Assembly: GCA_000697475.1 (NCBI GenBank) | Contig: JNEU01000828.1 | Coordinates: 1-40,941, forward strand | DNA length: 40,941 nt | Reading direction: 5' to 3' | DNA from: Lichtheimia corymbifera B2541 | Taxonomy: Eukaryota; Mucoromycota; Mucoromycetes; Mucorales; Lichtheimiaceae | Part shown: in pieces, positions 1 to 10,424 of the stretch | Numbering within the stretch: position 1 is the first letter of the stretch | Layout: each line of letters opens with the position of its first letter | Notes under the pieces: model-generated | Databases searched by the model: none | Told to the model about the DNA's origin: nothing | What the model saw: the letters and a program-made list of their open reading frames with translations, nothing else | Position numbers and translations under genes: made by a program

Positions 1-1420
1 ATATGCTAAAAGCGTGATGCTATATGACAAGTGGTGTTTGTTCATTCCCTAAGTATCATGCAAATGAGCTGTGTTGCACAAAGAAGTCCATCTGTATCTT
101 CGGCTCTATCGGGGTCTACCTACTTGACAATGAACAAAGACCACTTGTCATATAGCATTATGGTAACAGCATATGTAAAACATAAAGATGTCCATAACTC
201 AAAACTTTACAATGAAACGTGGGGTCTTCAATCGAACAAAGTTGCGCGGCTGGGTGAAGCGCACCCTGTGTGCAAGTTTCACGATCAACCTCGCCGATCC
301 TAGATTTCGCAATGTCACCACCCGCCAAAGTAGATCTTGGGTCGACCTCGAATTTTTTTTCGACGAGGCTGGTGGTGACATTGGGTGAATCTGAGAATGG
401 CGACGACGATCGTGAAACTTCTACACAAGGTGCGCTTGGCCCCGCCGCGCAACTTTGTTCGATTGTAGACCCCACGTTTCATTGTAAAGTTTAGAGTTAC
501 AGGCACCTTTATGTTTTACATATGCTGTAAGCATGGTGCTGTATGACAAGTGGTCTTTGTTCATTGTCAAGGAGGTAGACCCCGATAGAGCCGAAGATGC
601 ACACGGGCTTCTTTGTGCAACACAGCTCAATTTGCATAATACTTCACAATGAACAAGCACCACTCTCCATATAGCATCATGCATTTCAGCGTATGAAAAA
701 AACGTAGATGTGCCTGCATCTAGGATTGACAAGCTTGATGGTGAAACATGATTGACAAGGTGCGCTCAACCACGACGAGCAATATTGTCCTATGAAAGAG
801 GCCATGTTTCATTGTGAAGTTTTGAGATAAATGCACTTTCTCATTTTTACATACGCTGAAATGCATGATGCTATATGGAGAGTGGTGCTTGTTCATTGTG
901 AAGTATTATGCAAATTGAGCTGTGTTGCACAAAGAAGTCCGTGTGCATCTTCGGCTCTATCGGGGTCTACCTCCTTGACAATGAACAAAGACCACTTGTC
1001 ATACAGCACCATGCTTACAGCATATGTAAAACATAAAGGTGCCTGTAACTCTAAACTTTACAATGAAACGTGGGGTCTACAATCGAACAAAGTTGCGCGG
1101 CGGGGCCAAGCGCACCTTGTGTAGAAGTTTCACGATCGTCGTCGCCATTCTCAGATTCACCCAATGTCACCACCAGCCTCGTCGAAAAAAAATTCGAGGT
1201 CGACCCAAGATCTACTTTGGCTGGTGGTGACATTGGGTGAATCAGAGATTGGCCACGGCGATCGTGAAACTTGCACCCAAGGTGCGCTTCACCCAGCCGA
1301 GCAACTTTGTTCGATTGAAGACCCCACATTTCATTGTAAAGTTTAGAGATACAGGTATCTTTATGTTTTACATGTGCTGTAAGTGCTATATGAAAAGAGG
1401 TCTTTGTTCATTGTGAATCG
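1..1420. repeat. Nested inverted-repeat (foldback/MITE-like) element
   Basis: A large palindrome is centred near position 772. The inner arms, about 315-695 and 850-1230, are reverse complements that I find almost identical; one difference is C/T in the CTTTGTG-adjacent segment near 607 versus 938. The outer parts, about 1-315 and 1230-1420, still pair but with clearly more mismatches. Each arm contains a smaller palindrome, centred near 350 (CCTCGAA...TTCGACGAGG) and near 1195, so the unit GTGAAACTT..CAAGGTGCGCTT..CATTGTAAAGTTT recurs in alternating orientation. The spacer 696-849 holds a shortened copy of the same unit. Open frames here repeat in mirror image because of the palindrome and are not treated as genes. 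The left end may be cut off by the window. No transposase was seen. Foldback or MITE origin is inference. Confidence 0.8.
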
Positions 1421-1558
1421 CCTCACTCATATTAGAGCTAAAGAGGTTCCCACAGCTGTCATTTAATACTCCTATCATCTCATGTTTGTCACACCTACAA
1501 TAACATCATCGTTAGTAATCGTGGTATGAGGGCGTGGGAGAATCAGGTTATAGCAGGA

Positions 1559-1964
1559 TCAACCATTTAGATATAAAAGAGTGGACACTTTCATTGAATA
1601 AAGGATATCTTCCAGTCTCATTTGACTTTTTATTATCTCGTTTCTATTATACATTTCCACTCGATCACAGCAGGCTTTCTTTTTCTCGAGAAACGACGAG
1701 TTCTTCGTTGTTGACGCTAAATCCATGGCCCACGCTGCAATCTCTGATGCGATCTCTGGAAGATGACTTGTCAAGATGGGGTGTAGATCATCCATAATTG
1801 CCTCGTGCTATGGCGTTGTCAACCACCGAGTGCATGAAAGGCTTTTGTCAAGTGATGAAATCCAATATCAAGATCCGCAAATCTGATAGATCGCCAATCG
1901 AGCCACCCTTGATTGATTCATCACGAACTGCTTTTAGTGCCTCAATCAGAACGAATGCCGCCGA
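1559..1964 (-). pseudogene. Coding-like remnant downstream of the small unknown gene
   Basis: Read on the minus strand, an acceptor-like GATAG at about 1969-1965 is followed by an open frame of roughly 38 residues (SAAFVLIEALKAVRDESIKG and onward) that looks like real protein sequence. It hits an in-frame TGA near 1851, after which the same frame continues with KPFMHSVVDNAIARGNYG. A further 78-codon frame starting MDDLHPILTS overlaps at 1559-1795. No donor in the right phase joins these pieces to the upstream gene. They may be a decayed 3' part of the gene at 1942-2831, an unrelated relic, or chance frames. Confidence 0.3.
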
Positions 1965-2831
1965 CTATCCATGGATTCGTGATGTTTGCTGGACATGGTT
2001 CAATGTTCTCAAATGTGTAAATGAATCGACGCGTGGGATGATAAGTGTCGTTGTGGGAAGATGCCTCATTGTTGTCAAAAAGCGTGTGTGTGTTGTCGGT
2101 CTGCTGCGTAATGGGTGACATGGCACATTCAAACGCTTGAGATCCCTCTGACACCTACAAAAGAAAACGAGTCGATATGATACAAGCAAGCACGCCCATG
2201 CGAATATTACCTTATGAGCCAACAAACTTCGTGAAGAGCTTGCATCATTGCTACCTTGAGCTGTTCAATAACAACTGATTAGACACGAGAAATGGATGCG
2301 ATCAAAACAACATCATATATTACCTTCCAGCATAGCGATCGCTCCTTATTTTGAATGCAGCATTTGTAACTCTAGCAGCTGTATCGACACTGCTGCTGGC
2401 AACCAGGGCAATTTCAGCGATGTTTGCTTTGCGCATATTCAAGCATGAGCTAAGCTCGTTCTTGAACTTGATGTTGCTTTGTACAAACTCGGAACAATGC
2501 TGGGGGTACGTTTTGACTTGCGAGGGGATTGCATCGTCAGCTGGTATTGAATTGAAGTCTTGTGCTAACTTGGTGACAACAGTGTCGGTATGTATTTTGT
2601 CTTCTACAAAGGAGTTCCAAATTTCCCATCAGACTGAGGTTGCCTTTTGCCTATAAATGATAGGTATACCTGCCGCAAAGGGCACATCGAGGAACACAAC
2701 ATCCAAAAGCCATTCATCAACAATGATCAATGCAGTGAGCTACATAGATGAATGCATTGCATGAGTACCCTCATTTTGGGAATCGCATAAATGAGACTTA
2801 CTAAGGGCCATTGATTGATGATGGTATGCAT
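1942..2831 (-). CDS. Small multi-exon gene of unknown function
   Basis: I do not recognise this protein. Five exons join in phase: 2831-2802, 2739-2670, 2603-2324, 2250-2211 and 2154-1942, giving 210 aa from MHTIINQWPL to the stop. The start is preceded by a pyrimidine-rich leader, and the introns are 55-75 nt with GT-AG ends (GTAAGT, GTATAC, GTAATA donors). Residues about 10-32 are hydrophobic and acidic; the middle is helical-looking, with KLAQDFNSIPADDAIPSQ and IAEIALVASSSVDTAARV; the C-terminal part is Ser/Asn/Thr-rich. The frame ends at NPWIVGGIRSD, and coding-like sequence continues beyond it in another frame, so the true C-terminus may differ or the gene may be decaying. It lies between the repeat element and the permease gene. 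Confidence 0.45.
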
Positions 2832-3303
2832 ACAAGTAGAAAGAAAGGAGGTGGAATAGTGTTGATGAAAACAGCCGTGTTTATATGTGAGTGGGCGTGG
2901 GAATTGTTGCCATGATGGATTGAACTGATAAAGTGGTCAAGCACCTTTGAGTAACAAGTCGATGTGATGGAAAATCACAGCTGAGAAATCCACATGCCAC
3001 TTGAAAGGTTCTTTTTTGTCGGTGACATGCCATCCTTGAAGCTGTGGAACGAGGATAACAGTCCCCTTGCATCGTAATTAACCACACTCCATGGTATCAA
3101 TGCGTCGTGTATAGGTGATATCAGGTAGTACTTATGATAGCCTGCTGTGTGGGTAGTTTAGAACTCTCTATTATGGTATCTCGAGATCATGCAATACATA
3201 CGACATAAAGATATTTTATCTACAAACGAAGTAATCATCTATATATTCTGCTTGTCGGATATCAACAAAAGGTCATATGGTATAAGGCTATAGGTAATAC
3301 TCG
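2832..3303. other. Intergenic gap, no gene seen
   Basis: About 470 bases lie between the start of the small minus-strand gene and the stop of the permease gene, which runs in the same direction. The short frames here do not look coding. It should hold the promoter of the small gene and the 3' end of the permease transcript; no specific site could be assigned. Confidence 0.5.
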
Positions 3304-5466
3304 TCATTTTTGTGCTTCTTTGATCGTCTCCTCCTTGTCATTAACAGTTTGCATAGGTCCCTTGTAATGTTTTCTTCCGCTAATGTACCAAAATGCCAAG
3401 GCAAAGAGCAACACAACGCCAATCATAAGACAAGACCAGTTCATTGTCTCTGGTGATACAGGATTGACTGTGGGGATGCAAAGTACCACGCTGAAGAAAG
3501 CGATCCATGCGACAGCGATCATGTTGATCAGCATACTGTATTTTCCAAGATTGAAGGGACCTTTTGGGATGTCACGCGCCCATATCAATCGGCAAACACA
3601 AGGCAACCCATATGCAACATTAGCACAAATCACCGAAGTGCTCATGAGGGCCGACCAATACACACTACTAGCCAGGATCTGAGTAACATCGTGTACGCTT
3701 AGACGTTTCTATGTTTTGTGTTGAGGGTATAATGAGAGGGACCTACCGGTATCACGAGAATGATAGAAATGATCGCCACCAAAATGAAAATCCGGAGAGG
3801 GATTTGACGTTTGCCGTGGAGCTTATACCAAAACTGGTGATTGGGAATGCATCCATCACGAGCCATTGCCCACATTAGCTGACCTGTTGCAACAATGACA
3901 TTACACAGGCACCCAAACTGAGAAATTGCAATGATCGATAGCAAAAAAGCGGCCACATTCGGATTGGTAGCACGAAGAAAGAGCGTAGCAACGGGAAAAG
4001 AAGATGATTGGAGCTCCTCGATATCCTGAATCGAAAACAACGTTGCAATACAAATCACAATGGCTTGAATAATGGCAAGAACCACGCTGCAAAGGACACC
4101 TTTGGGCCCAGTCTTGGAAGCATTCAATGTTCCTTCTGCAATATGGGCACCATTCTCATATCCAATCTATATCATCTTACAGCATGAATACTAGTCAAAT
4201 AGTTATGATAACGAGTGATACTAACCAATGACCATCCAGCTTGAAGCATGCCAAGTAAAAATGTAAGCCCTGAATTTTGCCATCCTGTTGTGTTTTGGAA
4301 CTCTGTAAACACCCATCGAGCTGATGGATGTGTCTCTGCCATAACAGGCATTGCGATTACCACAATCATCGTGCTGGCGAAGACCCAAAATACTGCATAT
4401 CGTGATCAGCACACATCATTATGCAGTAGGACAACCTTCAATGCGTTTCTGTCTTACCCATAAACTTATTTAGGTACCCATTAAACTTTAGACCGAGGTA
4501 GCTATAGCCAACGCCGAGTACCATCAAGGCAATGAATAATCCAATGTTTGCACCGATATCATTGATCTGCTTCTCGTGTAGGATATTATAAGCGGCTGAT
4601 GATGGGAGATAAATCAATGGCCATTTCATGGGTCATGTCGATAGCGCTTCATTCTCTTACCAATAATGTACTCGGTCATGGTATATACGACTGTCATCGT
4701 TGACGTTAACAGTGCCGCCACAAACATGTATCCGCAAATCCACGACATCACTATGTAAAGTAGAACTAAGCATGTATGCTTTCCACCATTTTCGTATATA
4801 GTCCCATACATGGACCCCACTCAGGAGTACTAAGAAGGTAGCACCAAGAGTAAATGCCGCCATTGACAGGATAAGCTGTTTGGTTTGCAGGCTATTAATA
4901 TACCAGATATCGCCATGTGGAATACAAAGCCTTCAAACCTGAAAACACCTCAGACATAGAAAGCGCAATACACATGACGAAAGGCGAGACAACGATCTAA
5001 TCATGTGGGCGGGATTAATGTTGGAGCGATACAACCACTGTGACCGATATATAAAAGTTGGATCAGCAAGAAGAGCTTACAAAACCCCAAAAAAGAGACA
5101 TTGGACCACCAGAGCTTATGGTACCTCCGAAACCGACAAGCCTAAGTTTTCGCTTTGAGCATCACCTCGGATTATCTAACGACCGTTGGCATACCAATTG
5201 GGTAAAACAGCCATAGTAGAGAACGCAAAACCAGCTTGTACTAGCAGGCTGATCTCACGTTTGAATTCTTGCTTGTATCCAAGGTCCTCAAGACGTTGTG
5301 CGTCCTCGTCTTTTTCGGGGGCATTTGTGATGGAATCAACACCGATAATGTGTTCAACCTTTTCAACCTACGTAAGCAAGTTATGTAAGCAATAAACACA
5401 AAGAGGATGGGTACAGTATCAAGATCAAACCTCTGCGATGTCATGCTTCTCGGTGGCGGTAATCAT
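3304..5466 (-). CDS. APC-family amino acid / GABA-type permease
   Basis: Predicted plasma-membrane or vacuolar transporter of amino acids or GABA. Ten exons join in phase: 5466-5431, 5367-5195, 5141-5081, 4996-4939, 4875-4810, 4750-4661, 4595-4458, 4392-4226, 4166-3747 and 3678-3304, for 527 aa, a normal length for the family. Recognisable pieces in order are the acidic N-terminus, the TM1 region ending GLVGFGGTISSGGP, AYPVNGGIYSWCYLLSTPEW, SWICGYMFVAALL, the conserved GYENGAHIAEGT loop, MWAMARDGCIPNH, and IPKGPFNLGKYS before the last membrane segments. The C-terminus is a short charged tail. The AYPVNGG and GPFNLG motifs point to the fungal amino-acid/choline transporter branch (Uga4/Hnm1-like). 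The substrate cannot be told from sequence. The start was chosen because it opens the only frame joining exon 2 in phase. Confidence 0.88.
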
Positions 5467-6581
5467 CCTTATCGTACCGAGAGTTTATTTTTTGGTGCTG
5501 AGGATCGATTTGGGGAGTTCGTGCCTTTTTTATACTCTTGTTGATATGGATGTATGTGGTTGTCGGAAAAGACGATTTCTTCTTGACTCGCATGGTTTGT
5601 GTATCTCGTAATCCAAAGATGGGTTCTTAATATTCGTTAGCCGTGTGTGAATCTACATACCATCGTATATGGAATTCCCTCTCCGGTTACACAAGGCTTT
5701 CCTGAAATATGTCATATGCCGTTTGTTCCTTTCGATTAACAACGATGTGCGTCACCACGCTAACTGTGAAGAGATCTGATCTGGGGATGTGTACACGCAG
5801 CAAGGTAGCTAGCATCGTGCATATCAAAGGCGAGACGATATAACAATAACGGTTCATATCATTATCACGTATATGGAATGAGCAAATTAAAGGTACGAAA
5901 GTCATGCACATTGCGATTAAACTCGGGTGGGAATATGAAAGGTGCTTCCGTAGATGTCTAAACTTTATTCGTCATCTGTGTTCAGGTATATGCAATGCAC
6001 GCCAATAATTCCCTTTATTCCGTGAGATAAGAAGACTTCGCATATTGATAAGTGTTGTTCTCATGTCAACCCTCTTATTATGAGCTTTGACGCGTGTAAA
6101 AAAAGCTCAACTGATGTCGCATTCCATAGGGTATCATATGTTATGTGTGCCCTGCTATTGATAATAGCAGGCATGAGATGCCCTTCTCATTGATAATGGA
6201 TAAAAGAAAGACTCGCTTACTGATTTAGGAGACTAGGGTGCGAACAGGCACTAGTCGTTTGAATGATCCCTTGATGTATAAGCAGTGACTAACTGATATT
6301 CTTAGGCGATTGGATACTAATAGACGTGCAGCAAGTTGCCATCCCATAGTCCCAAGCAATACGACCTCAGATAAATTAGGCACTTTTATTATTGAAGAAC
6401 ACACGACATATATTGATGGGGGGTTGGCTAATAGACAATCGAGCTATGGGGCAATCGAAAGGGTGTCGAAAGCTAGCATGATATATGAGTGCCATTGGAT
6501 CTGAGCTAAGATAATGAATATGGCTGCATAAAGTAGTAGGGCGATTTTGGCTACCCGCGTTTCTTTCTCGAGTTTGACAGA
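5467..6581. other. Divergent intergenic region, no gene seen
   Basis: This 1.1-kb AT-rich stretch separates the divergently transcribed permease and UBA-protein genes, so it should carry both promoters. Short frames on both strands, such as 5687-5911 and 6444-6659, lack splice support or family resemblance. No RNA gene was recognised. Confidence 0.5.
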
Positions 6582-9500
6582 ATGTCGCCGCCCAGCCAGG
6601 ATGAACCACAAGCCATTCAACTCCTTGTGGAAATGGTGATTATGCGTCGAATATGGCATACTTCACTCACTCACAACCTGCATTCACAATCTCCAAGGGG
6701 CTTACTTGGGAGCAGGCTGTCGCTTCACTAGCAGTAGGTAGAATGGAAAGGAACCTCCAATGACACGCATGACTGATCCCTTGTTTACTCAACTGTAGCG
6801 ACACGATTTCGATGTTGCTCGTGCTGCAGACGCGTATTTCTCTGGAGAGACGAATGTGGAGGTCAATAATACGACTTGTGTTGATGGCGTGGATGCACAC
6901 AAAGAACAAGGTGATTATCCTATGAACAATGGTGTCAAGCTGAGTATGCTGATCAACGTCCTGTAGTCAATTTCTCCCAATACCAAACTTCAGATGCATC
7001 TTGGATGACTATCCCGGCACCTCAAACAACAACGTGGAACGATAATGAAAACAAGGAGATGGTAATATGATGGTTGTGGTCTTGGCTTGATGAATGTCAC
7101 TGATTTCGCATGAAAAGACACCGCCACCGGATTCATCAAGAGCGACACCATGGGCAGATCCATTTGACCCCTCTAAACGTATGGCTATCCGCGATTCGTA
7201 AGTATTTACATCAACAGCCCTTATGTCGCCCACTCATCAACTCCAATAACAGATGTATTGGCCTTGCTCCTGTGCAATATGGCTTACCTTATCTACCGGC
7301 GATTGTACAAGTGCTATTCCATATTCCTGTGATTCATCAAGCTATTTTATCATTTCAACCCACATCATATGACTGGGGATCTCCAAGATATTACTGGTGT
7401 GGCGAAAGTGACCAGATACCCACATACCCACCCATCACATCACAATCGTCGGCAACACCACCCCCTTCACCGCTTATCGATCTTGGCGACGATGATGCAT
7501 CGGTTCTAACATCAGCCAACGACATGTACCACCAGAACAGCAACTTGCCAAAAAGTAGTCTGGGTAAGATACACCATCAAATAAACAAACAGCTTATACT
7601 AACGACACCATCTTAGTGCTTTGTGAATTACAAAAGCTATTCGCGTTTCTCTCATTTTCAAATCGAGGATATGGCAGCGTCAAACAACTCATGCAAGCTT
7701 TGGATCGAGAATCGATGGCATGCTTGACCCCACCCATGGATAACGACGTCGATGGTAATGCATATATATCCAATTATTCTTTCACTTATCATCTAATGAC
7801 ATGTTCTTTCCAAGACTTCCTGGAAAAGTTTCTTCTATATCTTGTGAAGATGGAGGATCATCGAGTCAATACTTCCAAGCCATCAATGACCTTGACAAGG
7901 TAAAGCAAGCATCCAAGCGCATGATAATACAACCCTTCTTACCGTATGAACATAGCCTATTCCAGAGCACCATGCTTGATGTGCTGGGCGACGTGATGAA
8001 GAACAATGGAACATATCATCTTACGCTGGAAGTGGATGGGAATATGAGCACTTTTCATACGGGATTTGCGTGCCTTGGATGTCGTCAAGGGCTTTTGGAT
8101 TACATGGAAGCGGATGCACAAGAGCTAGATGATGCACAACACGACCCGTTCTTGACGTTTGACAAGCTTCCCCGTATCCTGATTGCAACCATACACCATA
8201 AAGCAGACACATCCGCTTCGTCTCGCTATTGCCTCGACAAGATCATCTACTTGGATCGATATCTGACGGAGAAAAAGAACGAGCTAATGAAACGGTGTGC
8301 ACAAGCCCGACAATGGCGACGAGAAATACAGGAGGTTGAGAAATCAATTGACAGGATCAAAAATATTTCGGTTAATGACAGGTGCGTATTATGAAGAGTT
8401 GAGCGAAAGCGACTGGCTACTAACGTTGGTAATACAGGAGCACGGAAGCGCAAGTCTATGATCGCTGCGACATTCTTAGCATGGCACTCTCATACGTGAA
8501 GGATAAACGACCGGATCACGCCGCAGTCGAGTCACTTTACGCTATGCATGATGCTATCAAATCCCGTATCGGCAAGCAAATCACTGGTAAGAAAGTTAAC
8601 ATTGACCGCACGCATCATTGGAGCCTGATTTGTTTCTGCGTATCAAGATTTCAACCAAAATATATCGACGCTTCGCCACAACATTGCCAATATACTCGAG
8701 GACGACAACTTTAAGATGAAACCGTACGGCCTGCAGTCTGTGGTGTATCGTGAGAAAGGTGACGATCATGAGCGATATTGGTGTCATATACGGGTGCACA
8801 AGGATAAGGACAAAGACCAGTGGTATCGATTCAGCGAGGGAGATGTCTCCAAAGTGACGGAGGCTCAGGTGCTTGCAGAAGAAAGGCTTCCATTCGCTGT
8901 CACCTATATGGATTGCTCAATACCAAAACTGTCACAATCGGAAGCAAAAGGATGTATACCCGAAAGTCTAAGGGTAATAGGATGGGAATCTATGGAAATC
9001 GAATGCTAACATGTAATATGGTCACAGGACTTCATTCGTATGGATAATGATGACTTTGAGGAAGAAATTCGAGCTTATGCAGCCATGAATAACCAAGATA
9101 CCAATCAGCACCATGGTTCTTCAAGCGGATTCCCAGACGAAGATACCGACGTATCCAGCGTATTATCCATGTCATCCGAACCTCCCTCACCTCAGCCTGG
9201 TATTCGCAACAATCCTGCTGCAATGGAAAAGTTGAAGATCACTATTAGCATCTTGATGACTGCTGGTACCGAATTTTTGGCGTATGATCCCAAGATATGC
9301 AAAGGGTAAGTAATATGGCACGTGGATGCAACCCACTGGTTCTTCATCTCGATTACTGTAGATTCGAGTACTTTCTTGCAACCCTTCAGTCATCAGAAAC
9401 ATTGGAAATCTTTCTCTCGCATTACACAAGTGACCACGATGTAAGTAAGCTGCTTTTGTTTGGCGACATTATCTAATATATACCTTAGCAGGGGATCCAA

Positions 9501-10283
9501 GTGGTGCATGAACAAGAGTCCAGATATGATCCCAATTTATCAGCATTGTGGAGACAATATGATACCTTTGTCGGTCTCGCCCAAGCCATGACAGAGGCTC
9601 TCACTTGTTTTGTGAAAAGGAACTATGGTGACGCTCTCAACAGGCTGATACAAGTGAAACAAAAGGAAGAGAACTGGAAAGCACAGCTGCAGGATGGTGA
9701 ATCGTCTGATGTTGGCGACAATTTCCCCATGTTACAATTTGTCGGCTTCAATGTTCTTGTGAGCAAATATGGGAAGGCTTGCTTAAAGGTAAAAAGAAAT
9801 ACTTTTATTGTGCTTAAGCTTTGTGCTCATTGGGTACTATAGATCATGGATGATATTGCATTCAACATGGTATCGGAACCTATATACCGAGGACAAGGAT
9901 TGCAGGACGCGATAGACATTGCACACAAGGCACAATTGGTTGTGGGAATGGATCGCATGGAGAAGGATAAGACTTTCATACGCATGAGACATCGATGGAT
10001 CGAATTCAGCTTGTCATCTTCGCCTGCACGCACGTGTTTAGGACCACAACAAACCGAATTGCTTGACACACTCGTTACTGCCTATTTGGATGTCGATTGC
10101 GCATTATCAACACCATCCCCTTTTCAAGCTTCATCCGCATTCACAGCTCGCAACCTTCCATCAGTTTCAGATCGACCTCTTTCAAAAAGATACGAGGAAT
10201 CGTTGATCGAAGCAGCAAACCATCTGCGTCAACTGAAGAAAAACTGGGATGAAGCAGAAAAGAGCCCTCTTGTTAGACAATGA
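6582..10283 (+). CDS. UBA-domain protein with catalytically dead UCH (USP25/28-like) fold
   Basis: Fifteen exons join in phase (6582-6635, 6698-6733, 6799-6910, 6967-7061, 7118-7197, 7253-7563, 7617-7754, 7815-7843, 7900-8381, 8438-8586, 8648-8973, 9028-9305, 9362-9440, 9492-9788, 9843-10283) for 968 aa. Residues about 10-45 form a UBA domain (QAIQLLVEMG..DFDVARAADAYF). From about 127 a ubiquitin-protease fold begins, but where active enzymes have GNTC plus aromatic this protein has YGLPYLPAIVQVLF, with Pro (about 138) at the Cys position. The C-terminal box reads YREKGDDHERYWCHI, with Arg (about 538) at the usual His. The WYRFSEGDVSKV strand follows, then an acidic DFEEEIRAYA stretch and a helical tail. 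This suggests a ubiquitin-binding scaffold rather than a protease. Fungal 'ubiquitin interaction motif' proteins of this build exist as far as I recall. The intron at 7844-7899 is the least certain. Confidence 0.8.
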
Positions 10284-10424
10284 CCTCCACCTTTGCTAGT
10301 CTTGTACATTTTCTTTCAACAAACCAATTTGCGGATGAATTACAAAGAACGCTTTTCTTTTATTGTTGTCAAGTGCGTATGTGCCAGAGGGGAGAATGGT
10401 AGTTTTCTGTCAACAATGAGTTCA
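10284..10424. other. Convergent 3' gap
   Basis: Only 141 bases separate the stop codons of the convergent UBA/UCH gene and the Ser-rich orphan gene, so their 3' untranslated regions probably overlap. Confidence 0.6.

Noticed and set aside
31..1346. Ten overlapping open frames at the left edge with repeated, mirror-image protein sequences
   Set aside because: They repeat because the DNA is a palindrome; the same peptide appears on both strands, and no splice pattern or known family supports translation.
6376..6659. Minus-strand frames with a hydrophobic segment upstream of the UBA gene
   Set aside because: They overlap the first exon of a strongly supported plus-strand gene and have no splice partners.
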